Origin: Chloroflexota bacterium
GTDB lineage: Bacteria; Chloroflexota; UBA11872; VXNJ01
Reading direction: 5' to 3'
Assembly: GCA_009840625.1 (NCBI GenBank)
Contig: VXNJ01000001.1
Span: 186,001 to 250,000 of the forward strand
DNA length: 64,000 nucleotides
The notes beneath the pieces are model-generated. The model was not told the DNA's origin. It saw only the letters and a list, made by a program, of their open reading frames with translations, and did no database searches. Positions within the stretch are counted from its first letter, which is position 1. Each line of letters begins with the position of its first letter. Below are positions 9,460-17,415 of this stretch, one piece after another. The position numbers and the translations under genes were made by a program.

Positions 9460-10866
9460 TTAAGCAAATTGGTATTCCATGGATGAGACGATCAGGCGCA
9501 GCATGGCCGCAACCTTTTCGGTGGATTCGCCGTTGCCTTTGCCGGTGTCCAGTCCACCACCGGATTCAGCATGGCGCAACAGCGCGGCGCGGGTATCGTC
9601 GCTCACCTCAAGCGCGCCTACCCCGTCCAGGCAGCGGTCGACGAATTCCTGTGCGCTGACCGAACCGGGGTCGGAGCCGTGGTTGCACACGCCCTGGACG
9701 ACCTCGCGAACGCCGGGCCGCGAGGCGTCCGACATCAGGTCGGCGGCAAAGTTGACGCGTTCGCTTAAAGTCCCGCCGTCTATCCACTCCTTGCCGGTAT
9801 GCCAGCCTTCGACGGTCGGAGGGTTCAACACCCACTGACCCATGACCGCGGCCGCGTCAACCAGATCGAGCAACCCGGGTTCGGGAAAGCGTTGATCGCC
9901 GGCCAGACGGGCGGTGCCGACGACGTATTCGATCGGACTCTTGACCTTGCGTTGCCGGGCCTGCTTGAAGAAGTCCGAATTGAGCAACACCCGCATAACC
10001 GACCGGATGTCCCCGCCGGAAACCTCGAACGCGTCGGTCAGCATCGCCATCGCCTCCGGGTCCTGGGGCGGCACGGTCTGCCAGGCCGGTACCTGCGGCT
10101 CGTCGGCCACGAAGAAGTTGTAAAGGTGCCGGCAGATGAACCGGGCGGTGGCCGGCTGGCGGACGATGATGGCAATTATGTCTTGTCCGTTGAACCGTCC
10201 GGTGTGGCCGAGGAAGGTCTTTTCGCCGTCATCGTGATCGTCCGCGCGGTAGACGAACCGGGTGGGGTAGTGTCCGTAGGGATAGAGGGGAATCGGCTGC
10301 TCGAAAGTCCAGCCGGTGAACGCCCGCGAGGCCTCTTTGATGTCGGTCTCGGTGTAGTTGCCGACACCCATCGAGAAAAGTTCGAGCAACTCGCGCCCGT
10401 AGTTCTCGTTGATGGCGCCGTTGTGGTTTTCCTGGTTGTCAAGCCAGTCGATCATGGCCGGGTCGCGCGAGAGGTCCAGCAGGATCTGGTCGAATCGGCC
10501 GAGCCCGTTGTCGCGGAAGGTGTTGATCTGTTCGACCATGGCGGGGACGAATTCGTTCTTGTGCCAGCCGGTGGCGAACACGTGGTGCCAGAAGAGCGCC
10601 ATCTTCTCCTGCAGCGGCCGCCGGGTGTTGATCATCCGGTACATCCAGGCCCCGCCGAAGGTCGAAATCGATTCCCAGCTCCGCAGGTTGGGATAGTAGC
10701 GCTTGAGGACGTCATCCTCGATGTCCGGAAAACGCTCGGGATTGACCAGGTCTTCCACCACGGCTTCGTAACCGCGGTCGGCCAGTTCCGCCAGCTCGGA
10801 CCGGGTCGCTCCGAATCCGGCGCGCCGCATCAGGTGCGCTAGCAGCGCGACATCGCTACTCGACAC
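9460..10866 (-). CDS. DUF1800 domain-containing protein
   Basis: 468 residues of the DUF1800 family. Landmarks are LMRRAGFGAT at the N-terminus, KMALFWHHVFATG around residue 90, NENYGRELLELFSMGVGNYTE in the middle and GWTFEQ after it. DUF1800 genes are nearly always next to DUF1501, and the biochemical role of the pair is not established. The GTG at 10866 has GAGG seven bases upstream. No signal peptide is apparent. First gene of the DUF1800-DUF1501-NHL run; the gene upstream encodes a lipoprotein and is 131 nt away. Confidence 0.92.
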   Translation of the reverse strand: MSSSDVALLAHLMRRAGFGATRSELAELADRGYEAVVEDLVNPERFPDIEDDVLKRYYPNLRSWESISTFGGAWMYRMINTRRPLQEKMALFWHHVFATGWHKNEFVPAMVEQINTFRDNGLGRFDQILLDLSRDPAMIDWLDNQENHNGAINENYGRELLELFSMGVGNYTETDIKEASRAFTGWTFEQPIPLYPYGHYPTRFVYRADDHDDGEKTFLGHTGRFNGQDIIAIIVRQPATARFICRHLYNFFVADEPQVPAWQTVPPQDPEAMAMLTDAFEVSGGDIRSVMRVLLNSDFFKQARQRKVKSPIEYVVGTARLAGDQRFPEPGLLDLVDAAAVMGQWVLNPPTVEGWHTGKEWIDGGTLSERVNFAADLMSDASRPGVREVVQGVCNHGSDPGSVSAQEFVDRCLDGVGALEVSDDTRAALLRHAESGGGLDTGKGNGESTEKVAAMLRLIVSSMEYQFA

Positions 10867-10997
10867 CGCACATCCTCAGAAAGTGTCTTTCGACAGGTTG
10901 GAAAAAGCTTATTGGCGCCCGGAGGCGGTGTCAAGTTTGGGCGGTCCTATCCGGGCACCTAGGGGCGGTCGGCGCGGTGACCGCAATTGCCGCAAAC

Positions 10998-12278
10998 CTA
11001 GGTCGCCGCCAGCTCCGCCGCGTTGCCCAGAACCCGGTAACCATAGTTTTCTGCGGTGCGTTCGCGGGGCGGCAAGACTTCGACCACGCTCCGTGAAAGC
11101 CCGACTACTTCGCCGTCGGAATCGAAGCTGTAGCCATCGCCGATCGCACCGCTCCAGGTGATCTCGTAGAGGCAATCGCGAAATCCGTCGGCGTCCTGAT
11201 CGTCGCCGGTCCGACGCAAGCACTCGGCGGCAATATTGACGGTGTCGTAGGCCGACCCCAGGTGCCAGGGCAGGGTTATGTACTCGTAGCGCTCGCGAAA
11301 TCGGGCCAGCAGGTCCTGGGCCGTCTCGTTTTCTGGGTCGGGGGCGGCGGTTATGGCCTTGACGCCGGTTGCCGCGTCACCGGCGATTTCAAGCGCCGTG
11401 GCCCCGACCGAAACTGTTTCGGCGTAGATCGGCCCGGCGAATCCCAATTCGCGGGCCTGCTTGATGATTGTGCCGCCGGCAAATTCCGACTGCGGAGACA
11501 CGTGCAGGGCGTCCGGGCCGGCATCGAACAGCTTGGTCAACTGGGTTCTGAAGTCAGTCGTGTCCGGAGCGAACCGCTCGGCGGCCACGATGCTCCCGCC
11601 GTGCTGCTCGAAGCGCTCCGCCGTTACCCGGCGAATTCCGGCGGCGTAATCGGTTTCTTCGGAAATCATCGCCAACCGCCGGATGCCATCCGACCACAGG
11701 ATGTCCCCGGTGCTGTGGCCGACCTCGATGTCGCTGATCTGAGTCCGGAATATGTAGTCGCCGGCGTTGGCGATGTCGGGGTTCGATGCCAGGCCCGAGA
11801 ACAGGATCACCCCGTCGCGCTCGGCCAGCGGCGCGACCCCCAGCATGGCGCCGCTGCACGAGGTACCGAGGATGATCTGCACGCCCTCGACGTCGGTGAG
11901 TTTGTTGTAGGCGTTGATCGCGTCCTGGGCGTTGCACTTGGAGTCCTCGACCACCAGCTCCAGCGGGCGCCCGTCGATGCCGCCAGCGGCGTTGATGTCT
12001 TCCACCGCCAATGTCTTGGACTGTATCGCCACCGTCCCGTAGGTCTCCCCGGCGCCGGTCAGCGATTCCATCACGCCGATCCGGAAAGCCGGCGACTCAG
12101 CCGCATCCGGATCGCAGCCCACCAGAACTGTCAGCATCAGCGTCAGCGCCACCACCCAAGCGCAATGCCGCAACGCTGGCGCCCAACGAATGGGAATCCC
12201 TGCGTGCGCCGCGCACGTTTGCCGGACCGACAGTCCGAGGATTTCGTGCCGGAAGTTGAACGTATTCCGCGCGCCCAA
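10998..12278 (-). CDS. ABC transporter substrate-binding lipoprotein, branched-chain amino acid (LivJ-like) type
   Basis: Periplasmic-binding-fold protein of the Liv/amide type (PBP1 fold), seen in RIGVMESLTGAGETYG, DINAAGGIDGRPLELVVEDSKC and YNKLTDVEGVQIILGTSCSG. A hydrophobic stretch ends in the lipobox LVGC, so it should be a lipoprotein outside the membrane. The start is not settled: TTG at 12278 has GGAGG five bases upstream but gives a 54-residue leader before the Cys, while TTG at 12173 gives a normal 19-residue leader without a clear ribosome site. No Liv permease or ATPase gene is in the window, so it is an orphan. Confidence 0.85.
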   Translation of the reverse strand: MGARNTFNFRHEILGLSVRQTCAAHAGIPIRWAPALRHCAWVVALTLMLTVLVGCDPDAAESPAFRIGVMESLTGAGETYGTVAIQSKTLAVEDINAAGGIDGRPLELVVEDSKCNAQDAINAYNKLTDVEGVQIILGTSCSGAMLGVAPLAERDGVILFSGLASNPDIANAGDYIFRTQISDIEVGHSTGDILWSDGIRRLAMISEETDYAAGIRRVTAERFEQHGGSIVAAERFAPDTTDFRTQLTKLFDAGPDALHVSPQSEFAGGTIIKQARELGFAGPIYAETVSVGATALEIAGDAATGVKAITAAPDPENETAQDLLARFRERYEYITLPWHLGSAYDTVNIAAECLRRTGDDQDADGFRDCLYEITWSGAIGDGYSFDSDGEVVGLSRSVVEVLPPRERTAENYGYRVLGNAAELAAT

Positions 12279-12307
12279 GGAGCCCTCCGCTGCCGGTAGC
12301 AGACAAG

Positions 12308-12327
12308 TATTAAACACCCGTGTAATA
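12308..12327 (-). promoter_or_regulatory. AT-rich imperfect palindrome, possible promoter/operator of the LivJ-like gene
   Basis: In a GC-rich gap between divergent genes, TATT (12308-12311) and AATA (12324-12327) flank ACAC-CC-GTGT, forming an interrupted palindrome. On the minus strand it holds -10-like hexamers and lies 30 bases before the TTG at 12278. No clear -35 box. Suggestive only. Confidence 0.25.
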
Positions 12328-12548
12328 GGGTAACTGCGGCGGGTTGACGCGGGTGGACCAGCCCCGTTCGCATTCCTGAATTGGGCCGGGTTGGCGACGG
12401 GCGGCCAGCAACGGATCGCGCAGCGAATGCAGTCGGCCGGTACGTTAGCAGGAGAAAATCTTGCCGCGACCGCAATGCGGGCCCGCATCCAGCGGATGCC
12501 ACGGCCGATGCGGTTCCGCGAGCAACAACCGCAATTGATTGAGGCGCG

Positions 12549-14036
12549 ATGGCAACTCAATGGATCATCGCGCCGTTCGGAGCCTACTTCCTGCTCCTGA
12601 TCGGGATCGCGGTGTTGCGGGCGCGGCGGATGCGCAATATGTCCGATTACGTGCTGGGGGCACGGCGCCTGGGCAGCTTCACGACTGCCCTGAGCGCCGG
12701 TTCGTCGACCACCAGCGCCTGGACTATGCTCTCGCTCCCGGCGCTTGCCTACGTCGGCGGGGCAGTCGCCTGGTGGATACCGGCGAGCGCGGTTATTGGA
12801 ATCTGGTTGAGCTGGTCGCTGCTGGCCAAGCGGTTGCGCCGCTACACCGTCGAGGCGCGCGATGCGCTCACCATTCCAGAGTTTTTCGAGACTCGCTTCG
12901 ACGACCGCTCGGGGGCGCTTAGAACCCTGGCATCGCTGGTCACCATCCTGTTCGTGGTCTTCTACATAAGTTCCGGGCTGGTGGGGGGTTCGAAACTGCT
13001 CGAAACCATCTTTGGCATCGAACCTATTGCCGGCGTCGTATTGACCCTGGCCGCGGTGGGCTCCTACACCCTCATCGGCGGATATCTGGCGGTTTCACGG
13101 ACTGATGTTTTCCAAGCCCTGCTGATGCTGGCCAGTCTCCTGCTGATCGCGGTGACGCTGGCACTGAACCTCTCCCCCGCCATCGGGGCCGAGGGCCGGA
13201 CCGGGTTCTGGAACCCGTTCAGCGATGTTGACGGTGAAATACTGACGCCCTTGTTCTTCCTGTCCACCGCCGGTTGGGCATTGGGGGCATTCGGTGCCCA
13301 GCGGATTCTGCAGCGATTCATGGCCCTGGAAAGCCGCGCCCGGGTTGAAGGCAGCCGCAACATCTCCATCGTTTGGCTCATCGCCGTATACGGTCTGGCC
13401 CTGGCGGTCGGCCTGATGGCCCATTCCGCCCTCGCCGACGCCGGCCTGCTCGATCAGCTCGGGGACTCAGAGCGCGTCTACTTGGTAGTTTCGGAGTACT
13501 TTTTCCATCCCGCGGTCGCCGGCCTGCTGTTGACGGCGGTGATCGCGGCAGTCATGAGCACCGCCGATTCGCAGCTGCTGCTGGCCTCGGCGGTCGCGAC
13601 CGGGGACCTCCCCGGGATCCGTGAATATGCCGCTCGCATCCAGGAAAAATCGCGTGTTTGGCTGGGCCGGGCGCTGCTGGTGGTCATCGGCTGCGTGGGA
13701 GCAGCCATCCCGATCCTGCATCCGGAATCGATCTTCGAATTCGTCAGCTACGCCTGGGGTGGGATGGGGGCAGCGTTCGGGCCGGTCACGATCCTGGCCC
13801 TCTACTGGCGGCGCTTCAATCGCTGGGGCGCGATCATTTCGATCCTGTCAGGGACCCTGGTGGCCTCCATCTGGGCGCTGCAAAGCGGTGGTCCGGGGGG
13901 CATCTGGGACGTACAACCGGCCACGCCGGGATTCATTGTTGCGATGCTGGCCGGGGTTGTAGCCTGTCTCCTGACCGCCCCGCCCTCGGACCGGGTGCTC
14001 AATCTATTCGACCGCGCCACCGGCGCAACAACCTGA
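12549..14036 (+). CDS. Sodium:solute symporter, PutP-like (SSS family)
   Basis: 495 residues with about 13 hydrophobic helices, the layout of the sodium/solute symporter family. NMSDYVLGARRLG near residue 30, SAGSSTTSAWTMLSLPA near 50-65, SYTLIGGYLAVSRTDVFQ near 180 and VMSTADSQLLLAS near 335 are close to PutP, so sodium-driven proline or related amino acid uptake is the best guess. The ATG at 12549 follows a GAGG four bases upstream. It is divergent from the Liv-type binding protein gene with about 270 nt between them, which hold the AT-rich palindrome and nothing else I recognise. Confidence 0.92.
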   Translation: MATQWIIAPFGAYFLLLIGIAVLRARRMRNMSDYVLGARRLGSFTTALSAGSSTTSAWTMLSLPALAYVGGAVAWWIPASAVIGIWLSWSLLAKRLRRYTVEARDALTIPEFFETRFDDRSGALRTLASLVTILFVVFYISSGLVGGSKLLETIFGIEPIAGVVLTLAAVGSYTLIGGYLAVSRTDVFQALLMLASLLLIAVTLALNLSPAIGAEGRTGFWNPFSDVDGEILTPLFFLSTAGWALGAFGAQRILQRFMALESRARVEGSRNISIVWLIAVYGLALAVGLMAHSALADAGLLDQLGDSERVYLVVSEYFFHPAVAGLLLTAVIAAVMSTADSQLLLASAVATGDLPGIREYAARIQEKSRVWLGRALLVVIGCVGAAIPILHPESIFEFVSYAWGGMGAAFGPVTILALYWRRFNRWGAIISILSGTLVASIWALQSGGPGGIWDVQPATPGFIVAMLAGVVACLLTAPPSDRVLNLFDRATGATT

Positions 14037-14093
14037 TTCGACTGGCATGAATCGCGCCGGGCCCGGAAAGATCTTGCTGGCCGGGGGTCTTGT

Positions 14094-14714
14094 ATGAATC
14101 CGGGTCCACCGAATCGCCGTTTCGCAAACCGGGCCGCAGCAGGGCTATTCGCGTCAACTCGCGAGCGCCGCATGTGGTACCTGGTGCTAGCGGTGATTGC
14201 GGCGATCTTCGCGACCCTGGGGTTTGGTGGCTGGTTGGCCGGGGAGCTGGCCGCCGCCGGGTTGCTCGAGGCGGCCGCGGCGTTCATATTCCTGGCCGGC
14301 ATGATCCTGGTTGCCGCCACCGTTCTCGTCCAGGGCCTGAACCAAAGGCCGAGCGGTCTAAACCTGGTAATCGCGGTCGGGGCGACCGCCATGCTGCTGA
14401 TGCTGTTCCTGCGCACCGCGGTGCTGGCGGAACGCTCGCACCTTGTGGAATACGCGGTCCTGGGTGCATTCGTCTATGCCGCGCTGGCCGAACGGGTCGC
14501 CGGGGGCCGCCGGGTGCCCTTCGCCTGGCTCTGGGCGCTCGTGCTCACCACCCTGGTCGGGACGCTCGACGAGTTGGTGCAGCTGTTTATCCCTGGCCGC
14601 CATTTCGATCCGGTCGACATCCTGTTTAATTTCCTGGCCGCGACGTTTGCCATCGCGGGCCGCGCCGGCATCGGCTGGACCCACCGCCGCATCGGACGGA
14701 AATCTGGTCCCTAG
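14094..14714 (+). CDS. VanZ-like membrane protein
   Basis: 206 residues, of which the last 180 are mostly membrane helices. The end matches the VanZ-like pattern: a helix with SHLVEYAVLGAFVY, then GTLDELVQLFIPGRHFDPVDILFN and a final helix. VanZ in enterococci gives low-level teicoplanin resistance, but most VanZ-like proteins have unknown roles. The first 26 residues are hydrophilic and basic, so translation may start at the ATG at 14172 instead; a run of Gs precedes the ATG at 14094. It follows putP by 57 nt and precedes an SDR gene by 97 nt, all in the same direction. Confidence 0.8.
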   Translation: MNPGPPNRRFANRAAAGLFASTRERRMWYLVLAVIAAIFATLGFGGWLAGELAAAGLLEAAAAFIFLAGMILVAATVLVQGLNQRPSGLNLVIAVGATAMLLMLFLRTAVLAERSHLVEYAVLGAFVYAALAERVAGGRRVPFAWLWALVLTTLVGTLDELVQLFIPGRHFDPVDILFNFLAATFAIAGRAGIGWTHRRIGRKSGP

Positions 14715-14811
14715 TCCGCGGGAGAGAGTGCCCGCGCCGCGGCCGATTCCGGAAAATTTTGGTGACCCGACGGGCATGATTGGCCGGTTTGCAGATTTGG
14801 GAGGTTGATCA

Positions 14812-15762
14812 GTGGGCGGCAGATGGTCCAGTCGCTGGACGGCTGCGGACATCCCCGAACTGAATGGGCGGATCGCCCTGGTGACCGGGGCCAGCAGCGG
14901 GACCGGATACGCCGCCGCGGTCGAACTGGCCCGGCAGGGGGCCGAGACGATCTTGGCCTGTCGCTCGCCCGAACGGGGCGGGGCCGCCCTGGCCGGGTTG
15001 CAGGCATCGGTGCCGGGAGCGCGCGCCAAGTTGATGGATCTCGACCTGGCCTGCCTGGAGTCGATCGCCGGTTTCGCCGACGAATTCCAGCGACGTCATT
15101 CAAGTCTCGACATCCTGGTCAACAACGCCGGAGTAATGGCCGCGCCCTACCTGCGGACCCGCGACGGGTTCGAGCTCCACGTCGGGATCAACCACCTGGG
15201 CCACTTTGCCCTGACCGGACGTTTGCTCGGCATGATCGCCGGAACCCCCGGGTCGCGTATCGTGACGGTGAGCAGCCTGATGCACCGTTTCGGGCGGATC
15301 GATCGCGAAGGGCTGATGCACTCCGAAGCCAACTACTCCACCTGGGGCGCGTACGCGCGCTCGAAGCTCTACAACCTGCTGTTCGCCTATCACCTGGAGC
15401 GCCTTTTCAGCCGGGCCGGGATCGACGCCGCTTCGCTGGCCGCCCATCCCGGCTACACGGCGACGAATCTCGGCAGCCGGTTCGGGCGAAGGCGCCCGCG
15501 CTGGCGACAGTGGCTGCGAAGCAGGCTGATCCAGGGACCGCCGATGGGGGCCCTCCCGATACTGCGCGCGGCCACCGCGCTGGAAGCGGTCGGCGGGCAG
15601 TATTACGGCCCGCGGGGCCTCTTCGGCGAACGCGGGCACCCGGTCCTGGTTTCGTCTTCACGGCTGTCCCGCAGCGAGCCGCATGCGCAACGGGTCTGGG
15701 AGATGTCGGCGCAGTTGACCGGCGTCGAATTCGCCGGTTTGCACGCGGATCGGGACGTGTGA
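14812..15762 (+). CDS. SDR family oxidoreductase, retinol/protochlorophyllide-reductase-like
   Basis: 316 residues. Cofactor motif TGASSGTG at about residues 25-32 (Thr where most have Ile before the last Gly), NNAGVM near 104, and the catalytic pair in YARSK near 183. The long C-terminal part and INHLGHFALTG resemble the retinol dehydrogenase and WWOX-like branch of SDRs, which often use NADP. The GTG at 14812 is supported by GGGAGG seven bases upstream. The substrate is unknown. It lies between the VanZ-like gene and the M81 peptidase gene on the same strand. Confidence 0.88.
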   Translation: MGGRWSSRWTAADIPELNGRIALVTGASSGTGYAAAVELARQGAETILACRSPERGGAALAGLQASVPGARAKLMDLDLACLESIAGFADEFQRRHSSLDILVNNAGVMAAPYLRTRDGFELHVGINHLGHFALTGRLLGMIAGTPGSRIVTVSSLMHRFGRIDREGLMHSEANYSTWGAYARSKLYNLLFAYHLERLFSRAGIDAASLAAHPGYTATNLGSRFGRRRPRWRQWLRSRLIQGPPMGALPILRAATALEAVGGQYYGPRGLFGERGHPVLVSSSRLSRSEPHAQRVWEMSAQLTGVEFAGLHADRDV

Positions 15763-15836
15763 ATGGTGACCGCTCGGGTTCGGACTGGTAAAGAACCCTC
15801 GGCAGCGCAACCGGTCGGCGCCGACGGCGGCCGCCG

Positions 15837-17339
15837 ATGAGGTTTGCCTTGCTCGGGCTCTCGCACGAGACCAACACCTTCTCGTCAGTGCCGGCCGACT
15901 ACGCCGCGTTCGAGCGGGAGGGGATTCTGCGCCACGGCCAGATCGTGGAGAAATTCGGGCGATCGCAGGCCACCCTGGCCGGATTTCTTGAAGCCGGCCG
16001 GGAGCTCGGGTTCGAAGCTGTCCCGTTGCTGCACGCCCGCACCGGCCCGATCGGACTAATCACCAAGGACGCGTTCGACCGGATAGTCGGCGAAATGATC
16101 GACATGCTGAGCGACGGGGGTCCCTGGGACGGCGTTTTGCTGGCCAATCACGGCGCGGCGGTTTCGGAGGAATACCCCGACGTGGACGGCGAAATCGCGG
16201 CCCGGGTCCGCAACGTGGTCGGTCCGCAAACCCCGGTCGGGATGGCCCTCGACATGCACGGAAACATCTCGCCGGCGACGATCCGGGCAACCGACGTCGT
16301 GACCATCTATCGCACCAATCCGCACCTCGACGCCCTTCAGCGAGGCTTCGAGTGCGCCGAATTGATTTACCGAACCGCCAATGGCGAGATCCGGCCCCGG
16401 CAGTGGCTTGAAACGCCCCCGCTGGTCATCAACATCGTGCGCCAGTTCACCGGCGAAGAACCCATGCGGGGGCTGGTCGAAGACAGCCTGGCGGTCCAGT
16501 CCGAGCCCGGAGTTCTGTCGACTTCGATCGCCGAAGGCTATCCCTACGCCGACGTGGCGGAAATGGGGATGTCATTCCTGGTCGTGTCCGACGGCGATCC
16601 GGGCCTGGCCCGCCGGCGGTGTACCTGGATGGCTAAACGCGCCTGGGAACGTCGGGCCGAAATGGACGCGAAAATACCCGGCATCGATGAAGCGCTTGCG
16701 ATTGCCGCCAGCCACCGACCGGACGACCGCGCGACCGGCCCGGTGGTCTTGATGGACGTAGGCGACAACATCGGCGGGGGATCGTCGGCCGATTCGACCC
16801 ACATACTGAGCCGGGCGCAGCAACTGGGGATCCGCGGCCTGCTGCAGACCCTTTACGATCCTGTCGCGGTGCAGGCCTGCCTGGTCGCCGGCGTGGACAG
16901 CAAGGTCGATCTGATGGTCGGCGGCAAGACCGACGGATTGCACGGCGCCCCCGTTTCGGTCAGCGCCAGGGTCGTCGGGATTTCGGATGGCAAGTACGAG
17001 GACAGTGGTCCCACCCATGCTGGCTACCGGTTCTTTGATTCCGGCACGACCGCGGTGCTCGAAACCTCCGACGGACACACCCTGGTGCTGACCAGCCACC
17101 GGGACGGCAATACGTCCCGCGAGCAGATGTACGCGGTCGGCATCCGGCCGGAGGAGTACCGCATAGTGGTGGCCAAAGGAGTCGTTTCGCCGCGACCCGC
17201 TTATGAACCGATCGCATCGCGGATAGTCCTGGTCAATACGCCCGGGCTCACCAGCGCCGACCTCTCAACATTCGATTACTGTCGTCGGCGCCGGCCGCTA
17301 TATCCCTTCGAGCCGGAGGCGCAGTACCGACCGACCTGA
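15837..17339 (+). CDS. M81 family metallopeptidase (MlrC-like)
   Basis: 500 residues across the whole MlrC/DUF1485 family. Start motif LLGLSHETNTFS with the His-Glu that binds zinc, then LLANHGAAVSEEYPDVDGE, ALDMHGNIS and YRTNPHLDALQRG, which carry the other conserved Asp and His residues, and the C-terminal domain with VGDNIGGGSSADSTH. MlrC of sphingomonads cleaves linearised microcystin; most members in other bacteria have unknown peptide or amide substrates. No signal peptide, so cytoplasmic. The ATG at 15837 comes 74 nt after the SDR gene. It is convergent with the copper amine oxidase gene. Confidence 0.93.
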   Translation: MRFALLGLSHETNTFSSVPADYAAFEREGILRHGQIVEKFGRSQATLAGFLEAGRELGFEAVPLLHARTGPIGLITKDAFDRIVGEMIDMLSDGGPWDGVLLANHGAAVSEEYPDVDGEIAARVRNVVGPQTPVGMALDMHGNISPATIRATDVVTIYRTNPHLDALQRGFECAELIYRTANGEIRPRQWLETPPLVINIVRQFTGEEPMRGLVEDSLAVQSEPGVLSTSIAEGYPYADVAEMGMSFLVVSDGDPGLARRRCTWMAKRAWERRAEMDAKIPGIDEALAIAASHRPDDRATGPVVLMDVGDNIGGGSSADSTHILSRAQQLGIRGLLQTLYDPVAVQACLVAGVDSKVDLMVGGKTDGLHGAPVSVSARVVGISDGKYEDSGPTHAGYRFFDSGTTAVLETSDGHTLVLTSHRDGNTSREQMYAVGIRPEEYRIVVAKGVVSPRPAYEPIASRIVLVNTPGLTSADLSTFDYCRRRRPLYPFEPEAQYRPT

Positions 17340-17364
17340 CCTGGAAGGCGCCTGGGCAGAAACA

Positions 17365-17382
17365 GTCCGCCGCGTGGCGGAC
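17365..17382. terminator. Perfect hairpin between convergent genes
   Basis: GTCCGCC (17365-17371), loop GCGT, GGCGGAC (17376-17382): a perfect seven-base stem with a four-base loop, 26 nt after the M81 gene and 33 nt after the end of the convergent amine oxidase gene. No T tract on either side. A plausible bidirectional terminator or mRNA 3' end. Confidence 0.45.
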
Positions 17383-17415
17383 ATGAACCGCCGGCGCTTA
17401 CCGGCCGCGATCGGT

